DNA of 37,312 bases from Pseudobdellovibrionaceae bacterium. GTDB taxonomy: Bacteria; Bdellovibrionota; Bdellovibrionia; Bdellovibrionales; UBA1609. The DNA is taken from NCBI GenBank assembly GCA_018663505.1, contig JABJQG010000047.1, positions 1-37,312 on the forward strand, in the 5' to 3' direction. Under the pieces are notes generated by a model that did not search any database, was not told where the DNA came from, and was given only the letters and a program-made list of their open reading frames with translations. A program made the position numbers and the translations under genes. Positions 21,426 through 30,332 of the stretch are shown piece by piece (position 1 is the stretch's first letter; each line of letters begins with the position of its first letter).

Positions 21426-24170
21426 TCACTCCTGATAAATTGTTGAGCCACCTGCATTTGGGTAATTCATTGTTTGCTCTGTATACGAGAATCCACTTTC
21501 TTTTGATCCATAGAGAGCTGTTACAGAAAAGCTGCTGCACCCAGTCCCATGGGTAAACGAAATTGTACTTTTGCTAAATGTTGCAAGCAATTGAGGTGTT
21601 GAGTCATCCATACAATATACTTTCCATCCTGAAACCAGCTTAGCTCTGTAACTTTTTAAAGGTTCCCAAAGAATCAATGACTCTGCACCATTTTTTTTCA
21701 CCCGAATTACCAGTGGCGGAATTTCTTCTTTTAATGCGCCCCAAAAGTACTCCGAAATGGTTTCATTACTAGCTGTAGCTCCACGATCTCCTTTAATATG
21801 AATAGTTCCTCCCCCTACTTTTAGTGCTGCAGGGGCGTCATAAGAGCGCATATGCTTAGCTATAATATCTTCACCAGGAGAAGGCCATCTTCGTGTTGAA
21901 GTTTTAGCTTTAATATTGGTATCATCATAGAATAAATCCTGCTTTCCATAGAAGTAACGAGTGTCGGCCCCATTATCTTGATAGGCTAAATAGTCTTGTG
22001 TGAGAGATCCCATATTATCCTTTTGAGAAACATCTTTTATTATGACAGAGTTTTGATCAAGGCTCACATCAGAGTTAAAGGCTGTTCTATTTGTTGATGA
22101 GTTAAACTGTTGAGCATTCATAAAAGTAGCGTTGGAAACATCTGTGTTTTTATCACTTTGCAAAATTAAATTTGCACAATAATTGTTTTGAGGGGTACAG
22201 GTTCCTACACTTCCATAGCTCACAGTGTGTGACCATAAGTGAGATTGACCAGATTTTGAATCCATTAATGATAAACTTAAATCATTATTTAGAGAAACAA
22301 ATCCAACATTTTCATGTTCGTCAGAACTGTTTTCACACCCTGTAGCAGGATACGCCGAAATTCCTGCATAGTTTTTATAATGTGGAGCAGCTACTGCTAA
22401 ACTATCAAAAGCAAAGTTATCAATAGATTTGTGTTTGTTATCACAATAGTGTGAAAAGCCTCCATAAGGTTGGTCGCCTCTGTAAGCGTCTTTTCTCACA
22501 TAAGATCTTCTGATAACAGCCTTAGATGTAGTGCGAGTCATAATGGAATAACGTGAGTCTGCCCAACCAAATGTGTTTTGAACAAGTACATTTGAAGCAC
22601 TGTTTATTCTAAAGCCAGCGTTAGAGCACCAGCCACTGCCGGCAGCATTAAAACTGTTGCAACTTAAAAGATTAGTTCCAGCTCCCGCAGCTCCTATAAA
22701 ATCAATAAGAATATTTTTCCCACCTGAAGAAGTAAAGCTTTCACGTCGAACATTACGGATAACAAAACCAACAATAGCTACGTTTTTAGCATCAGTTAAT
22801 TGAAATGCATTTTTTTGTTTTGGAATTTCATTTTGAGCTTTACCATCTACAATAGCTTCACCAGGTGTGAAGGATATTAAAGTTGACATCTGTTTTGGTG
22901 TACCATCAGAATTTTCCACACCTTGTGTTGGAGCATTCATTTTAAAAGCATTTTCATACTTTTCGTCTCCAGAAACACTCACTGGGAAAACACCATCGGG
23001 TATAACTAAGGTGTCACCTGACTTCATAGCTCTACCGGCGACCCCTAGGTATGGTGAAACTCCATTTTGTCCTGCTATAATTATTTTTGATCCATTATTG
23101 TTATCTACATGTAAGACCATTGAGGCACGAGATTCACCTTCTGAGTTACTCACAACAAGGCGGATGTAGAAACCACGACCAAATTTTAAGTTTGAAGTAT
23201 CCCATGTGATGAGACAGGTTTGGGGGTCAATTGTCACATCATCATGGGCTAAATCTTTTCTACAAATTCCTATTTCACCTAGCACCTTAGGTTGGTACTG
23301 GAAAGTGTCACCTAATTTTACCACATGTAAACCCATATGGTTAAGTATAGGTCTTCCCGCTGTAGGCTCATTACTAGTTACGCTAATATTAACGTACGTA
23401 GGTGCCGAATCAAGACTTCCATCATTCACAAGAAAGCTAAAACTATCAGCTCCACTTGAGAGGGCTGTGTAGATATAGCTACCATCAGCATTAATATTTA
23501 AAGTCCCTTTGTTGGGATCTGTCACTGAAGAAAACGTAAGCGTATCGGCATCAAGATCACTCCCAACTAGTTGACCAGAGTAAGTATCGCCCAAATTTGC
23601 TATAAAATTTTGTGCTACTGCCACAGGTGCTGTATTATTTGTATTAGGAGGTAGCTTTTTGCACTCATTTCCATCAAGCTCATGTCCCATAAGACATTCA
23701 TGAATGACACACAGTTGGCTTACAGTATAGCTTTGTTCATCCTCATTGCAGACTCTAGTCTTTGTAGCTCTTTTAGCGAAATTGACATCATCCACACAGC
23801 TAATTTGGTACTGATCGCCAGCGTTACATACAGGATCCTGATCTGATATTTGTGAGACACAATTGTTGTTAATTATATGAAAATTAATCTCGCATGATCG
23901 AACTACACAAATATTCTCAAAGTAATATTTTGAGCCATCGTTCTCACATGTTTTATTTTTTGTAGCTTCAATGGCGTAGGCTTTTTCATCTGTACAATCT
24001 GTGGACACTCGTTTTCCAGGGATACAATAAGTCACTTGAGACGCATTGGTTTCTTGTTCGGTTTTATCTGTTAAATCTTCATCGATCTGAAAGGGTCGGC
24101 TGCAGTTTTGATAGGCTAAGAGTAATAATGTTATCCCTGTTATATATAATACTGATTTAAATATTTTCAT
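21426..24170 (-). CDS. Large multidomain surface lipoprotein: Cys-rich modules, cadherin-like domain, beta-helix
   Basis: A 914-aa protein with ATG 24170 behind AAGGAAG. The lipoprotein signal ends L-L-A-Y-Q-N-C (Cys23). Domains in order: ~45-170, Cys-rich repeats of the C-x-x-G-x-x-Y-x-x-x-C type with regular pairs; ~180-265, a cadherin/VCBS-like domain with D-L-D-A-D-T-L-T-F and A-D-S-F-S-F-L-V-N-D-G; ~270-355, an Ig-like segment; ~360-720, a right-handed parallel beta-helix with N-I-L-I-D and N-V-L-V-Q-N repeats, as in polysaccharide lyases and phage tail proteins; ~815-910, a fibronectin-like end. It is probably outer-membrane anchored and acts in adhesion or glycan degradation. It lies 14 bp after the next lipoprotein gene in one operon. 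Confidence 0.75.
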   Translation of the reverse strand: MKIFKSVLYITGITLLLLAYQNCSRPFQIDEDLTDKTEQETNASQVTYCIPGKRVSTDCTDEKAYAIEATKNKTCENDGSKYYFENICVVRSCEINFHIINNNCVSQISDQDPVCNAGDQYQISCVDDVNFAKRATKTRVCNEDEQSYTVSQLCVIHECLMGHELDGNECKKLPPNTNNTAPVAVAQNFIANLGDTYSGQLVGSDLDADTLTFSSVTDPNKGTLNINADGSYIYTALSSGADSFSFLVNDGSLDSAPTYVNISVTSNEPTAGRPILNHMGLHVVKLGDTFQYQPKVLGEIGICRKDLAHDDVTIDPQTCLITWDTSNLKFGRGFYIRLVVSNSEGESRASMVLHVDNNNGSKIIIAGQNGVSPYLGVAGRAMKSGDTLVIPDGVFPVSVSGDEKYENAFKMNAPTQGVENSDGTPKQMSTLISFTPGEAIVDGKAQNEIPKQKNAFQLTDAKNVAIVGFVIRNVRRESFTSSGGKNILIDFIGAAGAGTNLLSCNSFNAAGSGWCSNAGFRINSASNVLVQNTFGWADSRYSIMTRTTSKAVIRRSYVRKDAYRGDQPYGGFSHYCDNKHKSIDNFAFDSLAVAAPHYKNYAGISAYPATGCENSSDEHENVGFVSLNNDLSLSLMDSKSGQSHLWSHTVSYGSVGTCTPQNNYCANLILQSDKNTDVSNATFMNAQQFNSSTNRTAFNSDVSLDQNSVIIKDVSQKDNMGSLTQDYLAYQDNGADTRYFYGKQDLFYDDTNIKAKTSTRRWPSPGEDIIAKHMRSYDAPAALKVGGGTIHIKGDRGATASNETISEYFWGALKEEIPPLVIRVKKNGAESLILWEPLKSYRAKLVSGWKVYCMDDSTPQLLATFSKSTISFTHGTGCSSFSVTALYGSKESGFSYTEQTMNYPNAGGSTIYQE

Positions 24171-24184
24171 TACATTCTTCCTTA

Positions 24185-25906
24185 TTACTGAGTTTTATAA
24201 ATTTGATAGTGAAAAGGCTCGCTTACTAAAATAAGATCTAATTGGTTATTAAAAGTCATGCCTTCATAATTAGTAGATTCTGAATTTCCTGGGCTAATAT
24301 TAAGCGTTGAAACAACAATACCGCTATTTACATTCACCTCTATTATTTTTGCTCCCCCGCCCTCATCACTGAGAATTAGAAGGTGCCCAGTAGTAGGGTT
24401 AAATAGGCAGCTTGCAATTTCATCAATTGGTAAAAGTGTAGCATCAAAAGGCTCTACCCAATTCACATCAGTCACTGTTTGATTTTTAACATAAGCAGGG
24501 AGTTTTGCGGTTTTAATCACACTTGATTCTAAACAAACCCAAGCTCTTCCGGTTTCCGGGTCATATGCTATCCCTTCGGCCCCAAGGTTATTAGTACTAT
24601 AATTTCTGTACTTGATTTCCTGAGCATTTTCTCTTTCAGGATGCGAATTATCATTAAATTGATCTTTAAAATCAGAAATAGATTGGTTAAATGGTCCTAT
24701 GAATCCACGAAATATAAATTCTCTTTCATCGCTTGTCATTAGCTCTAGTTGACCAGAAGAACTAAAGCCAAGCTGAACTATATCTTCAGTATCAGGTCCT
24801 GTGCCAATGTCATATTCGTTAATAACATTAAATTGAGCATCATGTATCAGAACGCGCTGATTACTATTTCTAACTGAAATAAATTGATTGAGCTGATGAA
24901 CAAATGTCACACCCGATAAATCATTTTCTGCAGAAACAGAAATACTTGTGGGAACTCTAATTAGGTTTGTACTCTTCACATAAGAACTAATATCCGCAGG
25001 TCCATAACTCATATGATTTCCTAAATCTTCAGAAATACATTGGCCAGAGGTTAACTGATGTCCAGAATCACATCTTATAGCTATGCAGCTTCCCCATGTG
25101 GAGTTCGCCCAAGTCTGTTGGCCACTACCATTTGCAATATTACATGAACGAGTATTGCTAATGCAGTTCATATTTTCTTTATGAAACCCAGAATCACAAA
25201 AAATGGTTTCGATGAAACAAAGTTGAGTTTTTTCATCTATGCTGTATTCATTATCACAAGAAATGGCCTTACAATTACCCCAAGTAATATTTTGCCAAGT
25301 TTGCTCAGCGTCTCCATTTGCAATATTACATGAACGAGTATTACTTACACAATTTTCATTTTCTAAATGAAAACCAGATTCACAGCTCATTGGATCTTCA
25401 ATATTTTGGCTGCAAACATTATTATGCACATCTAATGTGTATCCTTTGATGCAAATTAAAATTTCACATTGAGACCAAGCTGAGTTCACCCAAAATTGCT
25501 CGCCAAGACCGTTATCTACAGAGCAATTTCTCACATTTTTTTTGCAAAATTTGTTTTCCTCATGAAATCCTGAATCACAAATTAAAGTATTTTCAAAACA
25601 GAGTAGACCTTCAGAATGAAAGCCTGAATTACAGCTTATGGGGTGACAATCTCCATAAAGATTCCCTTTCCAGATTCTTTCCCCTAAACCATTTTCAATT
25701 TCACAGATTAAAAAGTTAGAGACACAGTCTTCTCCTTCTATATGATGATTTGAAATACACTTTGATTGTATCCCCCCCTCACTATAGCTAAGTGATAGTT
25801 CTTCTGAAACTTCAAAACCATCACCACAATTTTGATAAAATACTAACAATAGAGTCAAAAGACTTATGGATAATAAATTTTTAAAAAAAATATAACGTGT
25901 TTTCAC
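24185..25906 (-). CDS. Surface lipoprotein: tandem Cys-rich modules plus SdiA-regulated-type beta-propeller
   Basis: The start is set at GTG 25906, 4 bp after GGGGGGA, giving M-K-T-R-Y-I-F-F-K-N and a lipoprotein signal ending V-F-Y-Q-N-C; the frame extends to 25966 without a ribosome site. The product is 573 aa. Residues ~30-310 are Cys-rich modules repeating C-x-S-G-F-H-x-E-x-x-x-C-x-x-N-x-R-x-C and I-A-N-G-x-x-x-Q-T-W-x-N-x-x-W-G-x-C; two copies are also nearly identical at DNA level. Residues ~330-570 resemble an SdiA-regulated (YjiK-like) beta-propeller, with E-G-I-A-Y-D-P-E-T-G-R-A-W-V and E-G-M-T-F-N-N. It is the first gene of an operon with the beta-helix lipoprotein; a stalk-and-head surface protein is inferred. 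Confidence 0.75.
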   Translation of the reverse strand: MKTRYIFFKNLLSISLLTLLLVFYQNCGDGFEVSEELSLSYSEGGIQSKCISNHHIEGEDCVSNFLICEIENGLGERIWKGNLYGDCHPISCNSGFHSEGLLCFENTLICDSGFHEENKFCKKNVRNCSVDNGLGEQFWVNSAWSQCEILICIKGYTLDVHNNVCSQNIEDPMSCESGFHLENENCVSNTRSCNIANGDAEQTWQNITWGNCKAISCDNEYSIDEKTQLCFIETIFCDSGFHKENMNCISNTRSCNIANGSGQQTWANSTWGSCIAIRCDSGHQLTSGQCISEDLGNHMSYGPADISSYVKSTNLIRVPTSISVSAENDLSGVTFVHQLNQFISVRNSNQRVLIHDAQFNVINEYDIGTGPDTEDIVQLGFSSSGQLELMTSDEREFIFRGFIGPFNQSISDFKDQFNDNSHPERENAQEIKYRNYSTNNLGAEGIAYDPETGRAWVCLESSVIKTAKLPAYVKNQTVTDVNWVEPFDATLLPIDEIASCLFNPTTGHLLILSDEGGGAKIIEVNVNSGIVVSTLNISPGNSESTNYEGMTFNNQLDLILVSEPFHYQIYKTQ

Positions 25907-26206
25907 AATTTCCCCCCACATCTTCAGAGGAGCAAATAGAGGGCCAATAATCGTCATTGAAATCACTTAAGTTTCTCATTATAGTGCGTATAAGGGTTTT
26001 TCAATGTCAAAAAGTTAGTGACAAAAGACCTCATATCATAATGATACAGTACTTATTATATGATCCTATCTACCTGAATTTATTAACTCAAATATTTTTT
26101 GAAATACAAATATGGAGACAAATGAATTAAATATTGTGTGTTTTCTATAAACTTTGCCCACAAAAAAGCCGATAACTAATAAAAAAATAGGATATACTGG
26201 TGTCAT

Positions 26207-27067
26207 ATGGAGAACGCGAAACACATTGAAGAGGTCCGACCTAATATTTTCGATTATTATGATTATCGAGAATTTCTGCGATTATGGTTAGATTACTTAA
26301 AATCTAAAAACAAAAAACTGTCTTTAAGAAAATTAGGTATGAGTTCTGGGCTTTCTGCATGGTATTTACCAAAAGTATTATCTGGAGAGAGAGAGCTAAG
26401 CTTAAAAGCAATTGAAATGTTAGGACCCCATTTACAACTCAATAAAAATGAGTATTCGTTCTTAAAGCAATTAAGAAATCTATCTGACTCTTACACACAA
26501 AAAGAACGCCAAGAGGCCTTTGAAAAAATACGTCGATTCACAGATTTTCGATCAGTAAATGCTAAATCTCTAGATAGCTATAAATATCTTTCTGCTTGGT
26601 ATTACGTCGCCATAAGAGAAATGGCTCAATTACCAGATTTTCAATTAGACCCTAAATGGATACGTAAAAAACTAAAATATAAAATCTCTCCAACTGAAGC
26701 TAGAGACGCTCTTAATTTTTTATTAGGGAATGGCTATTTAGAATTAGATGAAAATGGAAAAGTAATCTCTCCTGAAAAACCCATTGTGTGTGACGGAGGA
26801 ATGTATCGGCTAGCGATGTCCAGCTTCATTGAACAAATGTTGCAATTAGGAGTACAGTCTATTTTCGACACCAAAAGAGAGCAGAGAAATCACGGACTCT
26901 ACACATTATCTCTTAGTCATAAAAAATTCAAAAAAGTTCAAGATATATTGTTTAGTACATTAGGCGCAATTCAAAAAATTTCTGAAGAAGCATCAGGTGA
27001 TCCATCAGATACTGTCTACCAAGTATCTCTTTTAGCCTTTCCTTTAACAAAGTCGGAGAAGTCATGA
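26207..27067 (+). CDS. TIGR02147-family putative transcriptional regulator
   Basis: A 286-aa protein. The opening N-I-F-D-Y-Y-D-Y-R-E-F-L-R-L-W (13-27) and the following S-L-R-K-L-G-M-S-S-G-L-S-A-W-Y-L-P-K-V-L-S-G-E-R (40-62) are the signature of TIGR02147 proteins: an HTH-like N-terminus followed by the K-A-I-E-M-L-G-P-H-L-x-L-N-K-x-E-Y segment. The C-terminal part has the L-x-x-G-Y-L-E-L-D-E-N-G-K-V winged segment. The family is known mainly from Fibrobacter and Bdellovibrio relatives. Its stop overlaps the ATG of the next lipoprotein gene (ATGA), so the two are coupled. It is divergent from the lipoprotein operon, and the 300-bp gap may hold the regulated promoters. Confidence 0.88.
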   Translation: MENAKHIEEVRPNIFDYYDYREFLRLWLDYLKSKNKKLSLRKLGMSSGLSAWYLPKVLSGERELSLKAIEMLGPHLQLNKNEYSFLKQLRNLSDSYTQKERQEAFEKIRRFTDFRSVNAKSLDSYKYLSAWYYVAIREMAQLPDFQLDPKWIRKKLKYKISPTEARDALNFLLGNGYLELDENGKVISPEKPIVCDGGMYRLAMSSFIEQMLQLGVQSIFDTKREQRNHGLYTLSLSHKKFKKVQDILFSTLGAIQKISEEASGDPSDTVYQVSLLAFPLTKSEKS

Positions 27068-27714
27068 AAAAATTAATCTCGATAGTTACACTTAGTTTTG
27101 TTGTGTTTTTTTGGCAGGCCTGTGACGAATTAAATAATCTACAGAATAGTACTAGCGGAGATTGGGGTTCCGTGAATGAAAATGGAGGTACTATTGTGAG
27201 TAACCCCAACACAGACCCTGGCCCCCTTGATCAACTTAAATTTGCTATTTCTCCCTTTGATCCTAGTCCCTTTTCTTATGACTCCGAGCTATTTGTTCGA
27301 GATGTAAAATTTTGCGTGGGCTTCTTCAGGGCTGAAGATCCTGACGGAAAAGAAATCTATTTACGTGAAATTGATGATTATATTTCTGTAAACCCCAATG
27401 GGACGCTTATTGGATTTTTACCCAACGAAGACCTAATTGATGGAGAATATGACGCTTATATTTACTTAAGAGATCGATGTGACCGCAACCATAGTGTGAA
27501 ATACTTCAATAAATATGGAAAAGTAAGAACTGGAAATGATATTATAATTCATAAAATCATGAAAAAACATACAGATTTAAATAATGAAGTTACATGGAGC
27601 ATAGACTTACAGGTTGAAATTAGTCGACTTACTCAAGTTGAAAAAGATGATCATGTAAAATGTGCTTTTGATCCTAAAATTAAAAGTTATTGCCCTGACT
27701 TTACTGAGCTATGA
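27064..27714 (+). CDS. Small lipoprotein coupled to the TIGR02147 regulator
   Basis: A 216-aa protein beginning at ATG 27064, which overlaps the regulator stop by 4 bp. The lipoprotein signal ends V-F-F-W-Q-A-C (Cys20). The mature part has a Ser/Asn linker followed by a beta-rich domain with F-A-I-S-P-F-D-P-S-P, L-F-V-R-D-V-K-F-C-V-G and D-G-E-Y-D-A-Y-I-Y-L-R-D-R-C-D-R, like a small Ig/transthyretin-type fold, and four further Cys. No enzyme motif is seen. The coupling implies that the pair is expressed together; a sensing role for the envelope is inferred. Confidence 0.7.
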   Translation: MKKLISIVTLSFVVFFWQACDELNNLQNSTSGDWGSVNENGGTIVSNPNTDPGPLDQLKFAISPFDPSPFSYDSELFVRDVKFCVGFFRAEDPDGKEIYLREIDDYISVNPNGTLIGFLPNEDLIDGEYDAYIYLRDRCDRNHSVKYFNKYGKVRTGNDIIIHKIMKKHTDLNNEVTWSIDLQVEISRLTQVEKDDHVKCAFDPKIKSYCPDFTEL

Positions 27715-27866
27715 ACCACGTGGTAAACTGTAGATAATTTCTTATTTTAAGCTAAAGTTTTATGATTATGCTTTTTCCTTGAAGCTCTTTAAAAAAATTA
27801 AAGACCACAGCATTGATATTTAATTTGGTTTACTTGTTTTCCCTTACTTGGCATTCATCAATATCT

Positions 27867-28418
27867 TTAAAAACTTATCCCTGAGGTAAGAAAAAAGTTA
27901 ATAGTTGTAAATGCATTATGATCTATATTGGCAGATCCACTTGGGACCGAATCCCCGCTAATGAACATAAGATTACCCTCAAAACCCACTGTGAGTTCTG
28001 ACCAAAGTTTGAAATTGTAACCAGAAACAACTCCGTAATGATATGGAGAGAAAATAATATTACTACCAGATGTGGTGGTGTATATTTTTGTAATACCCGC
28101 CCTTACACCAACAAATACATTTGTGGCTCCAGAAGCAACATAGTAACGGCTTTCTAAGCCTGTAAGACTGTATCTAAATGGAATAGTACCCGTAGCCGTT
28201 TCTGTACTAGAGATGGCATGGTAGCCACCTAGGCTTATCTCTTTGAATACACGTGAGCCACCTGTAAACCCGTAAACACTGTGAGTGGTTGTATTAGCAA
28301 GGTCAGGAACACTTAAGCCAAAAAATACATTAGCGTAACCACGGTCGCCCTCTGCCATCGCATTTATTGAGATGCAAAAAAAAAGAAATAAAATGTAAAT
28401 TCGTAAAATGGATTTCAT
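27867..28418 (-). CDS. Small outer-membrane beta-barrel-like protein
   Basis: A 183-aa protein with a signal peptide ending N-A-M-A (residue ~22). The mature chain alternates hydrophobic and polar residues in Gly/Tyr/Phe-rich strands (Y-A-N-V-F-F-G-L-S-V, F-V-G-V-R-A-G-I, L-T-V-G-F-E-G-N-L-M) and ends in Phe (F-L-T-S-G-I-S-F), the usual C-terminal signature for Bam-assembled barrels. About eight strands can be counted, the size of OmpA/OmpW-type barrels. Specific function is unknown. It is monocistronic, with an inverted repeat just upstream of the start. Confidence 0.7.
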   Translation of the reverse strand: MKSILRIYILFLFFCISINAMAEGDRGYANVFFGLSVPDLANTTTHSVYGFTGGSRVFKEISLGGYHAISSTETATGTIPFRYSLTGLESRYYVASGATNVFVGVRAGITKIYTTTSGSNIIFSPYHYGVVSGYNFKLWSELTVGFEGNLMFISGDSVPSGSANIDHNAFTTINFFLTSGISF

Positions 28419-28441
28419 ACAACAGCCATGTTAAAGTCAAA

Positions 28442-28471
28442 ATTTAAAGACTTCCAAAACTGTCTTTAAAT
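28442..28471 (-). promoter_or_regulatory. 10-bp inverted repeat upstream of the barrel gene
   Basis: ATTTAAAGAC (28442-28451) and GTCTTTAAAT (28462-28471) are exact reverse complements separated by 10 bp, 23 bp before the ATG at 28418. The half-site spacing of about two helical turns fits a dimeric regulator site; it could also form an RNA leader hairpin. Confidence 0.4.
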
Positions 28472-28616
28472 CTATAAATGAGATATCGACACCTCATCTA
28501 AAAGTCTTAACATGTAGTGTAAAGATCACGACCTAGAGTCAAAGCTCTTAGTCCAGATCAAACAATCCATTAATGGCAATATTTATTCGGAGAACTGCTA
28601 ATTAAGCAACAAGTCC

Positions 28617-30209
28617 TTAATTAAGGGTGGACTCTAAGTACTCGTCATATGTGATAATTTTATCTTCGATTATTTTACCATTATCTATATCAATTATTCT
28701 ATTGGCCACAGTTTGTATAAACTGATGATCATGTGAAGTAAATAACACACAACCTTTATAGCGAATTAATCCGTCATTTACTGCACTGATACTTTCTAAG
28801 TCCAAGTGATTAGTTGGACCATCTAAAAGTAAAACATTAGAGCCTGAGAGCATCATGCGTGACAACATACAACGCACCTTCTCTCCCCCTGAGAAAACCT
28901 GTACTGGTTTTAATGCTTCATCTCCAGAGAACAACATCTTGCCTAAAAATCCTCGTATAAAATGTTCATCTTTATCTTCAGAAAATTGACGAAGCCAGTC
29001 TACGGCACTGATCTTATCACCTTCAAAAAAGTTAGCATTATCCATAGGGAGGTCCACATGAGTGGTGGTTATTCCCCATGTGCAAGCCCCTGTATCTGGT
29101 TGTATATCACCGTTTAATATTTGCAATAATGTGGTTTTCGCTAAATCGTTTTTTCCTAAAAAAACGATTTTATCGCCTTCATTCACTCGAAAGCAAATAT
29201 TATCCAAAATCTTTTCACCATCTATGGTTTTGGATATTCCCTCTACAGTGAGAACATCTCGTCCTAGGGGACGCTTAAGTTCAAATCCCACATATGGATT
29301 TTTACGACTGGATCTTGGTAGATCTGAAATATCTAGTTTCTCTAATTGCTTTTGTCTGGATGTAGCTTGCTTGGACTTTGATGCATTAGCGCTAAAACGT
29401 TGAATAAAAGTTTTTAAATCCTTAGCCTTGTCCTCGGCTTTTTTATTTTGCTGTGCCTGAAGCCTTTGAGAAAGCTCCACAGATTTACGCCAAAAATCAT
29501 AGTTACCCACATAAGTAGTTATTTTACCAAAATCGATATCAGTGATGTGAGTACATACCTTGTTTAAGAAATGTCGATCATGAGAAACCACTACAACAGT
29601 ATTTTCAAACTTAAGGAGAAAGTTTTCCAACCACTGGATAGATTTAATATCTAAATGGTTTGTAGGCTCATCTAATAGTAAAATATCAGGGCTACCAGTA
29701 AGGGCTTGAGCTAATAGTACACGCACCTTTTCGTCTCCGTTAATATCTTTCATCAGCTTTTCGTGCATACTTGTTGGGATACGAAGTTCCTCTAAAAGTG
29801 TAGCCGCATCACTTTCTGCTTCCCAACCACCTAGATCGGCAAATTCGGATTCTAACTCGGCGGCTTTGATTCCATCTTCTTCATTAAAATCAGGTTTAGC
29901 GTAAATGGCATCTTTTTCTTGCATGATCTTAAATAGCTTCTCATTTCCTAAAAGCACTGTGTTTATAACTGTTTCTTCGTCATAGGCAAAGTGATCCTGT
30001 TTTAAAGTAGATAAGCGCTGATTTACCGGCACATTAACATTTCCTGTGGAAGGGCTAAGCTCCCCAGACAACAGCTTCATAAATGTGGATTTTCCCGCAC
30101 CATTTGCACCTATGAGACCATAACAATTGCCTGGGTTAAATTTAACGTTAACCTCATCAAATAGTTTACGACCACTAAAACTTAAAGACATATCTGCAGT
30201 ACTAATCAC
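28617..30209 (-). CDS. ABC-F ATPase, YbiT/YkpA type
   Basis: A 530-aa soluble protein with GTG 30209 8 bp after AGGA and two ABC ATPase domains without membrane segments. NBD1 has Walker A G-A-N-G-A-G-K-S-T and Walker B L-L-L-D-E-P-T-N-H-L-D with a degenerate signature (I-N-G-D-E-K). A charged linker with a Lys/Gln-rich coiled coil (~245-300) follows. NBD2 has the altered P-loop G-K-N-D-L-A-K-T-T, signature F-S-G-G-E-K and L-L-L-D-G-P-T-N-H-L-D, in which the usual catalytic Glu is Gly. Such changes occur in the YbiT/YkpA branch. ABC-F proteins act at the ribosomal E site as translation factors. It appears monocistronic. Confidence 0.9.
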   Translation of the reverse strand: MISTADMSLSFSGRKLFDEVNVKFNPGNCYGLIGANGAGKSTFMKLLSGELSPSTGNVNVPVNQRLSTLKQDHFAYDEETVINTVLLGNEKLFKIMQEKDAIYAKPDFNEEDGIKAAELESEFADLGGWEAESDAATLLEELRIPTSMHEKLMKDINGDEKVRVLLAQALTGSPDILLLDEPTNHLDIKSIQWLENFLLKFENTVVVVSHDRHFLNKVCTHITDIDFGKITTYVGNYDFWRKSVELSQRLQAQQNKKAEDKAKDLKTFIQRFSANASKSKQATSRQKQLEKLDISDLPRSSRKNPYVGFELKRPLGRDVLTVEGISKTIDGEKILDNICFRVNEGDKIVFLGKNDLAKTTLLQILNGDIQPDTGACTWGITTTHVDLPMDNANFFEGDKISAVDWLRQFSEDKDEHFIRGFLGKMLFSGDEALKPVQVFSGGEKVRCMLSRMMLSGSNVLLLDGPTNHLDLESISAVNDGLIRYKGCVLFTSHDHQFIQTVANRIIDIDNGKIIEDKIITYDEYLESTLN

Positions 30210-30332
30210 ATTTCACTTCCTAAACTTAATTCTTTAGGTCTCCCGTAAAGAAACAAACCAATATTGAATAAGAGTTACGATTATCACTGATTGATGTTCA
30301 AAGCAAAAAAATATGCCTATATGGTTATAAAT

